From: Microcaldota archaeon
GTDB taxonomy: Archaea > Micrarchaeota > Micrarchaeia > Micrarchaeales > CABMGC01
NCBI GenBank assembly: GCA_021848065.1
Contig: JAJZNA010000005.1
Coordinates: forward strand, 1 to 39,885
DNA: 39,885 bases
Direction: 5' to 3'
Shown here in pieces: positions 1 through 7,618 of this stretch; position 1 is the first letter of the stretch; every line of letters starts with the position of its first letter. Below the pieces are notes generated by a model, which saw nothing but the letters and a program-made list of their open reading frames with translations, made no database searches and had not been told where the DNA came from. The position numbers were made by a program, and so were the translations under genes.

Positions 1-781
1 AGTCTGCATAATTTACTGCTAGGGCTACTCGGGTATCTAATCCGATTCGTTCTCCTAGCCTTCGTCACTCACCGTCGGATGTGTTCTGGTCAGGCGCCTT
101 CGCCACCGGTAGTCTTCATAGGATTACGAGATTTTACCCTTACCCCATGAATACTCCTGACCTCTCCCACTCCCTAGCCGAAAGGTATCTTATGCACGTA
201 TTGATGTCATGCACCAATATTTCACACAAGACGGTTTCAGCCGGCTACTAACGCTTTAAGCCCAATAATTGTGAATACCACTCGTGCCGCCGGTATTACC
301 GTGGCGGCTGCCACCGGTCTTACCCAGCACTTATTCTCCAAGCTTGCTAAACTTGGCAAAAGGTCAACCGAAGTCGACCACTCAGATTCCCCCCATCACG
401 CGTATGCGCATTGTGGAGTTTGCGCGCCTGCTGCACGCCGTAGCGCTAAGGCCATTGTCTCAGTGCCCTTCTCTGGGCTCTTACTCTCATATCCCATACG
501 GGTCAACGGTATGGTGGGCCGTTACCCCGCCATCTGCCTGATCCGACGCAGTCTCATCGTAAAGCGGTAATTCTGCAATTCGAGTACCTTTTCGATTAGG
601 GCTCATTCCAGAATCCCTAACCTATATGGTATTGACCTCAGTTTCCCGAGGGTATCCCCTTCTTTACGGTAGATTGACCACGCGTTACTGAGCCGTACGC
701 CGCCCAACGAAGCCGTTGAGCTGACTTGCATGGCTGTCGAAATCTGATAGCAGTATCCTCCAGCAGCATCGACTGGAGTTA
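1..781 (-). rRNA. rrs: 16S ribosomal RNA, 5' portion (3' part off window)
   Basis: Small-subunit rRNA on the minus strand, cut by the left window edge at about E. coli position 828. Seen directly: the reverse complement of the GGATTAGATACCC site at 30-42, the 530-loop/515F site at 296-314, and the archaeal 5' start near 780, where CTCCAG and CTGGAG form helix 1. The length of about 780 nt for this part is normal, so there is no room for an intron here. Substitutions at near-universal positions (C14, G18, and two in the 515F site) fit a divergent DPANN lineage. Open reading frames inside this region are spurious. The exact 5' end is uncertain by a few bases. Confidence 0.97.
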
Positions 782-922
782 TGCTTCTTAATAGCAATTG
801 CGTTGCGATTCCTTCTTCCTTTGCATCACTCAAGACTACATCTAATTCCATCAGGAATTTTCACAAAATTGCACAGCATTTAGCATGGCTAAATACTAAT
901 GCAACAGTATAATTGCAAGAAA

Positions 923-937
923 GGATTTAAAAACCTT
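923..937 (-). promoter_or_regulatory. 16S rRNA promoter (TATA box)
   Basis: On the minus strand the reverse complement reads AAGGTTTTTAAATCC, an archaeal BRE/TATA-like box. Transcription would start about 26 nt downstream, near 903, giving a pre-16S leader of about 120 nt. The leader contains a 6-bp hairpin (TTTAGC-ATG-GCTAAA, 879-893). The partner of the processing stem would lie beyond the left edge. Confidence 0.6.
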
Positions 938-983
938 ACTTTCAAAACCGCTACTTCTGTGTGCAGTATGGGATATGGTGTAT

Positions 984-995
984 TGGTTTAAATAC
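984..995 (+). promoter_or_regulatory. Transporter promoter (TATA box)
   Basis: GGTTTAAATACG on the plus strand matches an archaeal BRE/TATA box. The predicted start is near 1015, far upstream of the ATG at 1156, so this transcript would carry a 5' leader. An AGGTGAT Shine-Dalgarno at 1146-1152 supports that ATG. Confidence 0.45.
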
Positions 996-1155
996 GAGAG
1001 GCCGTAACGCTATCATAGACAGCTATATCGATAGGTATCTGTCAAGCGAAGCGATATGCTATGTGCCAATGCCATCAAGGATGCGCCACAGCCTGCTATG
1101 GCAATAGCAGCAAACCCGACCCAATGGACCCGCTATTGATGGTGAAGGTGATCTT

Positions 1156-2361
1156 ATGAACCTTGACAAGATCCGGCTTTACTACTTCTCATTCAACATG
1201 TATGGCTTTTCGAACAGCCTTGTGGCGGTATTCATAAACCTCTTCGTACTTTCCACATCATCCATAATGGGTGTGGTATACTTCAATATCCTGTTCTATC
1301 TCGGCATAACCGTTGCAGTATTCGGATGTGCATACCTATTAAGCGTATTCGAGCCCAGGGACCTTTTCTCGTACGGTGCCGTGATAAAGGCAGTGATGTT
1401 GATTGCCATACTCGCAGCTGCCGGAATAACTTCTAACGTGCCTCTCTTCGGGCTTCTTTATGGGGTCTCGATGGGCATGTTCTGGCTTGGAAACAACGTA
1501 CTGACTTCGGACATAACGAAAGGGGCTGATAGGAAGGCGTTCGTGTACAAGAACAACATGATAACCAGCATCGTATCATTTGTGGCTCCGACCACGGCAG
1601 GCGTTCTTATAGAGTACTCGCAGTTCGTAGGGCCCATGAAATTTATTTACGATTTCGCTGCCGCTTGCGTGCTCCTCATAGCTTCCGCAGGCATCATGAG
1701 GCTGGCGAAAGTGCCGCACCCAGTAAAACCCAAAAACTTCAGCATAATAGATTCCAGGATAAATTCCATGGGATACAGGGACTACAAGATATACTTCCTT
1801 GCATGGCAGATGTTCAATGTCCCATTCATACTCATACTTCCACTTTATGTTTTCAAGCTTACCGGAAATTACGCCATTGCGGGGGTGTACGGAAGCTATA
1901 CGCTACTGATTGCAATAGTTGCAAATTACCTAAGCAATACAAGCGACATGCGATGGGATAGGCTTATGAAGGTGCTGGTCGCAGGCACAGTTGCGTCTGC
2001 GCTGCTTTTTGTAATACCTGGAGTGATAAACCAGCTTGTGGCCGTGTTCGTCTTTGCTGGCATGTATATCATGGCATCTACACCACTGAACAACCAAGCT
2101 TCTACGAATTTCCTTGAGCTGATAGACAGGGACACGAAGGACAGGATACATTTCTGGATAAACCGCGAGTTTTATCTTTCTTCTGGAAGGTTCATCATAC
2201 TTGTAGTGCTGGCCGGAATTCTTTTCTGGTTTGGGAACAATATAGCGGATCTGCTATACGTCTTTCCAGTAATGGCGCTTTACAGCATAATATATTTCAG
2301 CGTGTCGGCAAGAAAAGGCACTGGAAGAGAAATGAATGCTGCTGGGATGATTCACAGCTGA
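1156..2361 (+). CDS. MFS-type multi-pass membrane transporter
   Basis: A 401-residue polytopic membrane protein with about 11-12 hydrophobic segments spread through its whole length, the size and layout of a major facilitator superfamily permease. It most resembles the poorly characterised YQGE-like group of putative transporters. The motif GVSMGMFWLGNN lies near residue 105 and a basic loop follows around residues 195-205. The substrate cannot be read from the sequence. The start is supported by a good Shine-Dalgarno (AGGTGAT) a few bases upstream. The acylphosphatase gene follows after 4 nt, so the two are probably cotranscribed. I am confident about a transporter and less so about the subfamily. 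Confidence 0.8.
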   Translation: MNLDKIRLYYFSFNMYGFSNSLVAVFINLFVLSTSSIMGVVYFNILFYLGITVAVFGCAYLLSVFEPRDLFSYGAVIKAVMLIAILAAAGITSNVPLFGLLYGVSMGMFWLGNNVLTSDITKGADRKAFVYKNNMITSIVSFVAPTTAGVLIEYSQFVGPMKFIYDFAAACVLLIASAGIMRLAKVPHPVKPKNFSIIDSRINSMGYRDYKIYFLAWQMFNVPFILILPLYVFKLTGNYAIAGVYGSYTLLIAIVANYLSNTSDMRWDRLMKVLVAGTVASALLFVIPGVINQLVAVFVFAGMYIMASTPLNNQASTNFLELIDRDTKDRIHFWINREFYLSSGRFIILVVLAGILFWFGNNIADLLYVFPVMALYSIIYFSVSARKGTGREMNAAGMIHS

Positions 2362-2365
2362 TTCA

Positions 2366-2656
2366 ATGAAAATCGCGTTATTCGTACATGGCTTCGTGCA
2401 GGGGGTAGGCTACAGGCACTTCGTGAAGAAGAATGCAGATGCGATCGGGGTGAATGGGATTGTAAGGAATCTGGAAGACGGGTCGGTACTTGTAATTGCA
2501 GACGGGGATGCTGGCACTCTAGCTGCATTCGAAAAGAGCATAAGCGTATCCACGGAGCATGGCGTAAGGGTCATGCATATAGACAGGATTTCAGAAGGCA
2601 ATCCGGAATTCCCTAAGGAGAAGTATGATGGAAATAAATTCAGCATATCCAAATGA
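2366..2656 (+). CDS. acyP: Acylphosphatase
   Basis: A 96-residue protein with the full acylphosphatase signature. The family hydrolyses carboxyl-phosphate bonds such as those of 1,3-bisphosphoglycerate, carbamoyl phosphate and acetyl phosphate. The phosphate loop HGFVQGVGYRHF (8-19) contains the catalytic Arg17. The second block GIVRNLEDGSV (31-41) contains Asn35, which orients the attacking water. The length is standard (90-100). It starts 4 nt after the transporter stop codon, implying translational coupling, though no functional link to the transporter is obvious. It is a cytoplasmic soluble enzyme. The C-terminus is slightly unusual (ending FSISK), but the core is intact. Confidence 0.95.
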   Translation: MKIALFVHGFVQGVGYRHFVKKNADAIGVNGIVRNLEDGSVLVIADGDAGTLAAFEKSISVSTEHGVRVMHIDRISEGNPEFPKEKYDGNKFSISK

Positions 2657-2685
2657 CGTAGCACCCAGATAGTGAAGACGGGCAG

Positions 2686-3027
2686 TCAGCCCATACGAAA
2701 TACATCACGGCCCTCTGAGACTTTATAATTAAGCTTTATACCTACAGAATCCCCTGCCCCGGCTTCCTGGACGTCATTCCCATCCACCTGCATGCTCGAT
2801 ACCCGCTGCCTTATTGCATCGTATTCGTCGCCTATCTCTATCAGGTCGCCTACCCGCAACTGTTCGTCAAGCCTGACGGCCACAACATTTATCCTGTTGA
2901 AGAACTGCTCCACGACACCCACTTTGACGCGTGAGATCGGGTGCCCTTGACCCTGCGCATTGCGCATTGAGTCCTGCCTTAACTCCCATTGGTTTACCGA
3001 TTCGACATCATCGTCGATATAGTCCAT
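2686..3027 (-). CDS. EF-Tu domain-2-like beta-barrel protein
   Basis: A 113-residue protein whose C-terminal 80 residues match the second (beta-barrel) domain of translational GTPases. VGVVEQFFNRINVVAVRL, then LRVGDLIEIGDEYD, then a SMQVDG turn and GDSVGIKLNYKV follow the pattern of EF-Tu/EF-1A domain 2. There is no GTPase domain. Stand-alone versions are known in archaea as elongation-factor-like proteins of unsettled role, possibly in RNA or ribosome binding. The first 30 residues are acidic and probably flexible. A minus-strand TATA box (3045-3056) lies about 24 nt from the ATG, predicting a leaderless mRNA. Fold assignment is firm and function is not known. Confidence 0.75.
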   Translation of the reverse strand: MDYIDDDVESVNQWELRQDSMRNAQGQGHPISRVKVGVVEQFFNRINVVAVRLDEQLRVGDLIEIGDEYDAIRQRVSSMQVDGNDVQEAGAGDSVGIKLNYKVSEGRDVFRMG

Positions 3028-3074
3028 GACAATAACTCTTCAGTAAAGTATAAAATATGGAGACGCTGGCAGGA

Positions 3075-4301
3075 CTAGCGCCATCCGTAGCTTGAGATTA
3101 CCTGCACTTCGCCCTTCTCCAGCCGGTACTTCTGCTCCATAAAGTCGAATACCGCATCGGCACCGTACTTCTCCATGCTAGCACTTATTATGACTGCCAT
3201 TAGGGGTATGTGGCTGCCTATTATAGTCCTCCTGTTTGCGTGGAGGTATGGGGACAGTTTTAATGCTATCTCATTTATTGCCTGCCTGTCCTTCTTTGTC
3301 CTGCTTAGGTGCCTTATGGTGGTAGGGAAGAGGTACTGGCTTAGAGTGCTGACATAGCCATTGTTGGACAATGAGACCCCTGAAGAGAGTAGTATGCTTG
3401 CGTACCTGAGATAGCCATAGTAGCTTGTCCTTGACGCTTTCTCGTTGAACATGCTCGCCTTGGAGAGGTTGTCGTAGGCCTCCATTATGCTAGATTTGGA
3501 CGAATACTTATTGGGTATGTTCTGGCCCACCCAGTTTATCATCATTGATATGTCAACGTCTGTGGAAAAGAGGGCGTTCCTTGCAACATCGAAGTTTCCT
3601 GAAGTGAATATCTTGTCAAGGACCCTGAATATCTCCGCCTTCCTGTCCCGCATCCCGAGATATTCTATAAGTTCAGGATCAGCATTGAACATTATCTCCA
3701 GGTCATTGAGGGCTGCACGCACGTCACCATTGCTCCTCTTTGTTATGCTCATGATTATGTCGTTAGAAAGCTCCTTGCCCTCAGACTTCATTATCCTTTT
3801 CAGCAGAGCAAGCACGTCTGCAGGCTCTGGCCGCTTGAATTCGACCTTCTCCATAGAGTCTCTGAGGAAACTTATCTTCTTGTTCCAGAAATCGTTTGCT
3901 ATGAAGATTATGGGGTGCTTGGACTCCTTAACCAGAGACATTATGACCTTTTCCGACCCTGAATCGAATTTGGCAGATAATTCGTCTATTTCATCCAGCA
4001 CTATGAGGCAGTTCTTGTTGAAGAGGCCCCTAGTCTTGGCAAGGGGGAGAAGCCTGTTGCGCAGAGTCTCCGAGTCACGGTAGTCGCTTGCGCTAAGCTC
4101 TACAATGTCAAACCCGTTGGAATACGCAAGCGCGTGGGCTGCTGCAGTCTTGCCTATCCCTGATGCGCCGCAGAGCATGAGTGGCCTTGTCCTGTTTCCT
4201 TTGAGAGCCTCTATGCCGAATGAGATAAGCCTGTCCCTGGCAAGATTGTTGCCTATTATGCCGTTTAGGGTATTTGGGGCGTACTTATCAGAAAGGAGCA
4301 T
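3075..4301 (-). CDS. rfcL: Replication factor C large subunit
   Basis: AAA+ clamp-loader large subunit that opens PCNA onto primed DNA with RfcS. The start is set at the internal ATG (MLLSDKYAPNTL), not the upstream in-frame one, because a TATA box lies about 25 nt before it and the KYAP motif is the normal RFC N-terminus. From that start, Walker A is GASGIGKT (45-52), followed by LIVLDEIDEL (Walker B) and sensor 1 around FIANDFW. It lacks the SRC motif, as is typical for large subunits. At 408 residues it is shorter than most archaeal RfcL proteins (about 450-500), and the C-terminus (ending SSYGWR) has no recognisable PCNA-binding PIP box. RfcS is encoded at 8152. Confidence 0.94.
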   Translation of the reverse strand: MLLSDKYAPNTLNGIIGNNLARDRLISFGIEALKGNRTRPLMLCGASGIGKTAAAHALAYSNGFDIVELSASDYRDSETLRNRLLPLAKTRGLFNKNCLIVLDEIDELSAKFDSGSEKVIMSLVKESKHPIIFIANDFWNKKISFLRDSMEKVEFKRPEPADVLALLKRIMKSEGKELSNDIIMSITKRSNGDVRAALNDLEIMFNADPELIEYLGMRDRKAEIFRVLDKIFTSGNFDVARNALFSTDVDISMMINWVGQNIPNKYSSKSSIMEAYDNLSKASMFNEKASRTSYYGYLRYASILLSSGVSLSNNGYVSTLSQYLFPTTIRHLSRTKKDRQAINEIALKLSPYLHANRRTIIGSHIPLMAVIISASMEKYGADAVFDFMEQKYRLEKGEVQVISSYGWR

Positions 4302-4318
4302 GTGACCACTACGAAAAA

Positions 4319-4331
4319 GCAATATATAATA
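4319..4331. promoter_or_regulatory. Shared AT-rich promoter of rfcL and tRNA-Glu
   Basis: GCAATATATAATA lies between the divergent rfcL start (4301) and tRNA-Glu (4358). Read on the minus strand it is a TATA box about 25 nt before the rfcL ATG. Read on the plus strand it sits about 30 nt before the tRNA, giving a short 5' leader for RNase P or other trimming. One box apparently serves both strands. Confidence 0.5.
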
Positions 4332-4357
4332 ATACGGTATAAACAAGATAAATGTTT

Positions 4358-4432
4358 GCTCCGATAATCTAGTCCGGTCAAGGATGCAGCCCTCTCACGG
4401 CTGAAACCCGGGTTCAAATCCCGGTCGGAGCA
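4358..4432 (+). tRNA. tRNA-Glu (anticodon CTC)
   Basis: A complete intronless 75-nt cloverleaf. The acceptor stem is GCTCCGA/TCGGAGC, the D-stem is ATCT/GGAT with one wobble, the anticodon stem is CAGCC/GGCTG with loop CTCTCAC (anticodon CTC at 4394-4396), and the T-arm is CCGGG-TTCAAAT-CCCGG. The discriminator is A4432, and CCA is not encoded. It reads the GAG glutamate codon. Confidence 0.97.
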
Positions 4433-4570
4433 TTTCACATTGATAGATATAGCCCGTTAAAATGCCCTCCTTTTTAGCATAGTCTTAGCGCAGAAGGCAT
4501 TGCACATAGAAGATGCTTTTCCAGATAATGACAGGACTGTGACTGCCATGCAGTCAGATTGCGGATATTA

Positions 4571-5443
4571 TCAGGGTTGCGAATATCCGGAGGTCCATGA
4601 GTTGATGTATGAGATGTCATTGGCAGAATTGCCATTGTATCCATTTCCCGAGTAATCGTTGGTGTTGCCATTAAGCGGCCACCATGCCACCAGGCGGGGT
4701 ACGTCTATGGGCGATCCACCTATCCCTTCCAGGTAAAGGGAGTGTACTGAGGAGTTTGAGAGGGATGTGTTGTATAGCTGTATGTTGGATATGGATCCGT
4801 TGAACACCATGGAGCCCTGCCCTCTTGCCATGCCTATATCAAGTGGATACGGCATGGGGAGGGTTACTGCAGAGCGGACAATATTATTGGCTACGGCTGC
4901 ACCGTCAACATACCCATTGGCTACATAGCTGCCTGCGGAGTGTCTGTATGTGACGACCACATTATACCAGGTGTTGGTATTCACTTTGAACTTCATGTCC
5001 TGCACAGTGCTATTTGTTTGGCGTATCCAAAAGTCTATAGCGCCAGGGCCGGCCATAAGGCCCCACCCGGCAGAGCCGTTATCGGCATCTATTATTCCGC
5101 AGTAGAAGCTGTTTTGAATGCATCTCCCATTTATGTTTATCCATGCAGATACGGAGAAATTCTCCTGGGTAGTTGCAGATGGGAAAGTTGTTGGAGTTCT
5201 TATGATACTGCTATAGCCGTTGAACAGAGCAACATATCGCGGTATGGCATTGTTGCATTGCCCTTGAAGGCTTATGCCTTCTATGTTTCGTACGACCTGG
5301 CATGCGCCTGCAGTTGCCCTTGGCACGAAGTTGGTGGAATTGAATACACCCAATGCAAACAATGCAACTACTACAATAGCAATTATTAGTATGGCCCAAC
5401 CATATGTCATAAGGTACTCCATTGCCGACTGAAGTTTTAGCAT
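4571..5443 (-). CDS. Class III signal (type IV pilin-like) protein with LamG lectin-like domain
   Basis: A secreted or pilus-linked protein of 290 residues from the ATG at 5443. It opens with MLKLQSAMEYLMTYGWAI and a hydrophobic helix up to about residue 34. The QSAMEYL core is the archaeal class III prepilin signal, cut by an A24 peptidase such as the one encoded divergently at 5645. Residues from about 70 to 230 look like a LamG/concanavalin-A-like jelly roll (FSVSAWI, GLMAGPGAIDFWI, WYNVVVTYRH, GYVDGAAV, SNIQLYNTSLS). A second LamG start (LVAWWPLNGNTNDYSGNGYNG) then appears, but the chain ends about 25 residues later, so the tail may be truncated. An ATG 27 nt upstream is less likely because a TATA box (about 5477-5487) would place transcription start between the two. 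Confidence 0.8.
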   Translation of the reverse strand: MLKLQSAMEYLMTYGWAILIIAIVVVALFALGVFNSTNFVPRATAGACQVVRNIEGISLQGQCNNAIPRYVALFNGYSSIIRTPTTFPSATTQENFSVSAWININGRCIQNSFYCGIIDADNGSAGWGLMAGPGAIDFWIRQTNSTVQDMKFKVNTNTWYNVVVTYRHSAGSYVANGYVDGAAVANNIVRSAVTLPMPYPLDIGMARGQGSMVFNGSISNIQLYNTSLSNSSVHSLYLEGIGGSPIDVPRLVAWWPLNGNTNDYSGNGYNGNSANDISYINSWTSGYSQP

Positions 5444-5522
5444 CTTGACAATCCCCGAAGGCTCTGACATAAATCATATTAAAAATTAGGATATAAGAAG
5501 GTTGCTGGATGACGTGTACGGC

Positions 5523-5536
5523 GTAAACCAGTTTAC
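5523..5536. repeat. Inverted repeat between pilin-lectin and peptidase genes
   Basis: GTAAAC-CA-GTTTAC is a perfect 6-bp inverted repeat in the roughly 200-bp divergent intergenic region. The outer TGAC/GTCA bases loosely extend the symmetry. It could be an operator for one or both promoters, but nothing shows this directly. Confidence 0.35.
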
Positions 5537-5644
5537 ATGTCATTAGCAGGGACTTCTGCGCTGTAGGATGGCCATGCCACGCAAGTGATGCCTGACCCTA
5601 GCATTTATTAGAAGCGGGTTGCAGAGTATAAATTGCCGGTTGAA

Positions 5645-6142
5645 ATGCCCATAGTAGTTTTTACCCTGGTACCACTCCTAGTGGCCTTTGCAGTGCTTGC
5701 GGTTTATGACATTGTTGATTTTGAGCTGATTGACTTGGGCTCGATACTGTTATTTGTGCTGGTGTTCATAGCGATATTCCTTTTTAGGATAAATTTCTCG
5801 CTTAGCCAGTACGCCGCCGCGACTCCAGGATGGGAGATTGCTGCAGTACTTGCATCTATGGCCGCAGTAGTGGTCTTCCCGAGGCTTGGCATGGGAGACA
5901 AGCTGTTCCTGGTGGCCACTTTCCTAGTGTACCCATTTTGGCTTATGTGGATAGTCATAGTCCTTGCGCAGCTTCTTGTTAGCATGGTTTTCAGGCTCGT
6001 ATTCCACTTCAGGAAGAATAAGGACGGGAGCCTTGCGCTGCCATTCTACCCGTTCCTTTTCATTGCAGCGCTTTTGGTGTATTTTATTACGGTGCATTAC
6101 GGCCTTATTGCATACTATGCCCCAAGCCTTCCGCACATATGA
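5645..6142 (+). CDS. A24-family prepilin/preflagellin peptidase
   Basis: A membrane aspartyl protease of 165 residues from the ATG at 5645 (an in-frame TTG lies at 5633). It has about five to six hydrophobic segments. The two family aspartates are present: YDIVDFELIDLG after the first helix (Asp22) and the GxGD-type motif RLGMGDKLFLVA (Asp85). The later PFYPFLF segment matches the PF-P-L pattern of archaeal FlaK/EppA enzymes. It removes positively charged leader peptides from pilin-type precursors. Its neighbour across the divergent promoter is a class III pilin-like protein, which makes a dedicated enzyme-substrate pair likely. It is shorter than FlaK (about 230 residues), consistent with a minimal EppA-type enzyme. 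Confidence 0.82.
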   Translation: MPIVVFTLVPLLVAFAVLAVYDIVDFELIDLGSILLFVLVFIAIFLFRINFSLSQYAAATPGWEIAAVLASMAAVVVFPRLGMGDKLFLVATFLVYPFWLMWIVIVLAQLLVSMVFRLVFHFRKNKDGSLALPFYPFLFIAALLVYFITVHYGLIAYYAPSLPHI

Positions 6143-6420
6143 CTTAAAGCGGGACACTGAGAATAGATGCGATACAATATTGGATAAACCAGCATAAGCC
6201 CAAGTGCAGAGATATGATGGGGCGTGTGAGAGTGCCCGTTGCACTCCCATCACCAACAAGTCCCGAAAAAGGTATCATCCTACGCTTCCTGGAGAACTTC
6301 CTAGATATCAGCTCCTCGAGCCGCTCTTCGAGTGTCTCGGTGAACCTCCCATCTCCGTATCGGTCAGTTCCGCATGGATTTTCCATAGGGTCGGGCATGG
6401 TGCCATCTACGATGCACGCT

Positions 6421-6470
6421 TGACAAAATCCCATCGTATCACCAGAATCCGAGGCGGCGATTGCCACCCG
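6421..6470 (+). repeat. Hairpin repeat, copy A (possible IS200/IS605 end relic)
   Basis: It begins TGACAAAATCCCATCGTA and continues to an imperfect hairpin GGCGGC-GATT-GCCACC (6453-6468). It matches copy B over the first 18 nt with one mismatch, and the hairpin sits at the same distance. Orientation is the same as copy B. Confidence 0.55.
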
Positions 6471-6598
6471 TGCCGTTTTGTATAGCTCCGGCAGCGCTTT
6501 CACGCAGTATACTTTTTATTAGGATAAAATATATATACTTTAGTATATGATATTGTAAATTAGTAAACATTTATATATTTTTACATGCAACATGCATA

Positions 6599-6645
6599 TG
6601 ACAAAATCGCATCGTAACGGAATTCGGGGCGGTGAAAGCCGCCCC
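6599..6645 (+). repeat. Hairpin repeat, copy B (possible IS200/IS605 end relic)
   Basis: It begins TGACAAAATCGCATCGTA and ends in a perfect 7-bp hairpin GGGGCGG-TGAAAG-CCGCCCC (6626-6645). The layout, a short conserved block, a GAAT-like step and a GC hairpin, recalls right ends and guide-RNA 3' scaffolds of IS200/IS605-type elements. It could equally be a duplicated terminator-like structure. Confidence 0.55.
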
Positions 6646-6697
6646 TATATATTCAGTCTCTGGGCAGAATGGCATATCTTATATTTTTCACAGAGGG

Positions 6698-7558
6698 TTA
6701 GAGGCTCAGGAGGATTGTGGAGATTATTACCAGGGAGATGCCAAAGAACTGGTGCCTTGAAAAACGGTCTCGGTAGAGGAGGCTTCCGAGAAATACCATG
6801 AGTGCAGGTTCCGAGGCCACTATCGCAGACCCTACAGCAACGGCGCCATACTGGGCGAGAATAAGATACAGGAGGGAGCCAAGACCATTGAATACGCCCA
6901 TCAGCACGTTCATTGTCATAAGCTGCCTGCGGTGCCTTGGATGCTCAGGCAGATGATGCTGGGCAGCAGGTCGCGAGTACCTTAAGTATGCAATGGTTAT
7001 TGATACCGCAAAAATACGGTTTATTATGAGGGGGAGTGCAGGGCCCCCGGAATCCTGCTGGGCGAATATGAGCAGGATATAGGTCATCGCGAATGCAACC
7101 ATGCCCATTATGGCTGGCAAGTAATGGCGGTTTATCTTTAAGCCCCTGGATGAAGTAACCAGGAAGGATCCTATGAACACCCCTATGATTCCGACCACTG
7201 CAAGGTAAGATACGGCCTCGCCAAGGACAGAAATGCCGAAAAGCGTCAGAAGGACATACTCTATCCCAACAAGAGAGATGGTGCTTGATACCTGCTGCGT
7301 CTCCAGGGATTTGTAGACAAGGAAGTATGCAATTGCATAGGATATCCCAGATGCGGCAGATAGGATTATGGACAGTGGTGTGGCCTTTGATATGCCCAGG
7401 AGCGCGCCAGCGGCCAGCATTACCATTAAGTTTGATGCAAGCATAAGCGCGTTTGCGCGCCTGCTCCCGAACTTTGATGAGACCCGCTTTGCCATCACAT
7501 CCGAAGCTGCAAATGACAGCATCGACCCGAATGCGACAGCAAGCCCAATATCAAGCAT
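6698..7558 (-). CDS. EamA/DMT-family transporter
   Basis: A 286-residue membrane protein with ten predicted helices in two EamA-type halves (about residues 1-137 and 150-286), the standard drug/metabolite transporter layout. Each half ends in the characteristic pattern of a conserved acidic residue before the last helix (VLGEAVSYLAVVGIIGVFIG; LYRDRFSRHQFFGISLVII). A His/Arg-rich loop (PAAQHHLPEHPRHRRQ) lies near residue 205. The substrate is unknown; relatives export amino acids or metabolites. A TATA box (7579-7586) about 25 nt from the ATG predicts a leaderless message. Two half-size proteins of the same superfamily are encoded at 29160-29867. Confidence 0.85.
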   Translation of the reverse strand: MLDIGLAVAFGSMLSFAASDVMAKRVSSKFGSRRANALMLASNLMVMLAAGALLGISKATPLSIILSAASGISYAIAYFLVYKSLETQQVSSTISLVGIEYVLLTLFGISVLGEAVSYLAVVGIIGVFIGSFLVTSSRGLKINRHYLPAIMGMVAFAMTYILLIFAQQDSGGPALPLIINRIFAVSITIAYLRYSRPAAQHHLPEHPRHRRQLMTMNVLMGVFNGLGSLLYLILAQYGAVAVGSAIVASEPALMVFLGSLLYRDRFSRHQFFGISLVIISTILLSL

Positions 7559-7618
7559 GGGATAAACTACTATTCAATTATAGGGTGCCTTTGTACTGTG
7601 GCCTGCGCATTGGCCGCG

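Larger units (their letters stand above)
782..1155. other. Intergenic region: pre-16S leader and divergent transporter promoter
   Basis: About 370 nt without a convincing gene. The left part is the 16S leader (to about 903) and its promoter. The right part holds a plus-strand TATA box (984-995) and an unusually long predicted leader of about 140 nt before the transporter, with an imperfect GACAG/CTGTC inverted repeat near 1018-1044. A 27-codon reading frame from 1056 lacks a convincing ribosome site and is not called. Confidence 0.6.
6143..6697. other. Gene-poor region with duplicated hairpin element
   Basis: About 555 nt with no convincing gene. A minus-strand frame (6144-6503, GTG start, 119 codons) has a TATA-like box (about 6525-6540) at the right distance. 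However, its codon use is atypical (mostly ATC rather than ATA for Ile) and its 5' part overlaps repeat copy A, so I do not call it. A hairpin, GAGTGC-CCGTT-GCACTC, lies near 6230-6250. 6520-6595 is very AT-rich. Two copies of a hairpin-bearing repeat are listed separately. Confidence 0.55.

Noticed and set aside
271-851. Open reading frames on both strands (for example 271-570 and 603-851)
   Set aside because: They lie wholly inside the 16S rRNA gene and have no protein-like features.
3487-4083. 198-codon plus-strand frame
   Set aside because: Antisense to the well-supported rfcL gene; its openness comes from the codon bias of that gene.
6144-6503. 119-codon minus-strand frame with a GTG start and a TATA-like box
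   Set aside because: Codon use is unlike host genes, it overlaps repeat copy A, and no family is visible. Kept only as a remark in the intergenic entry.
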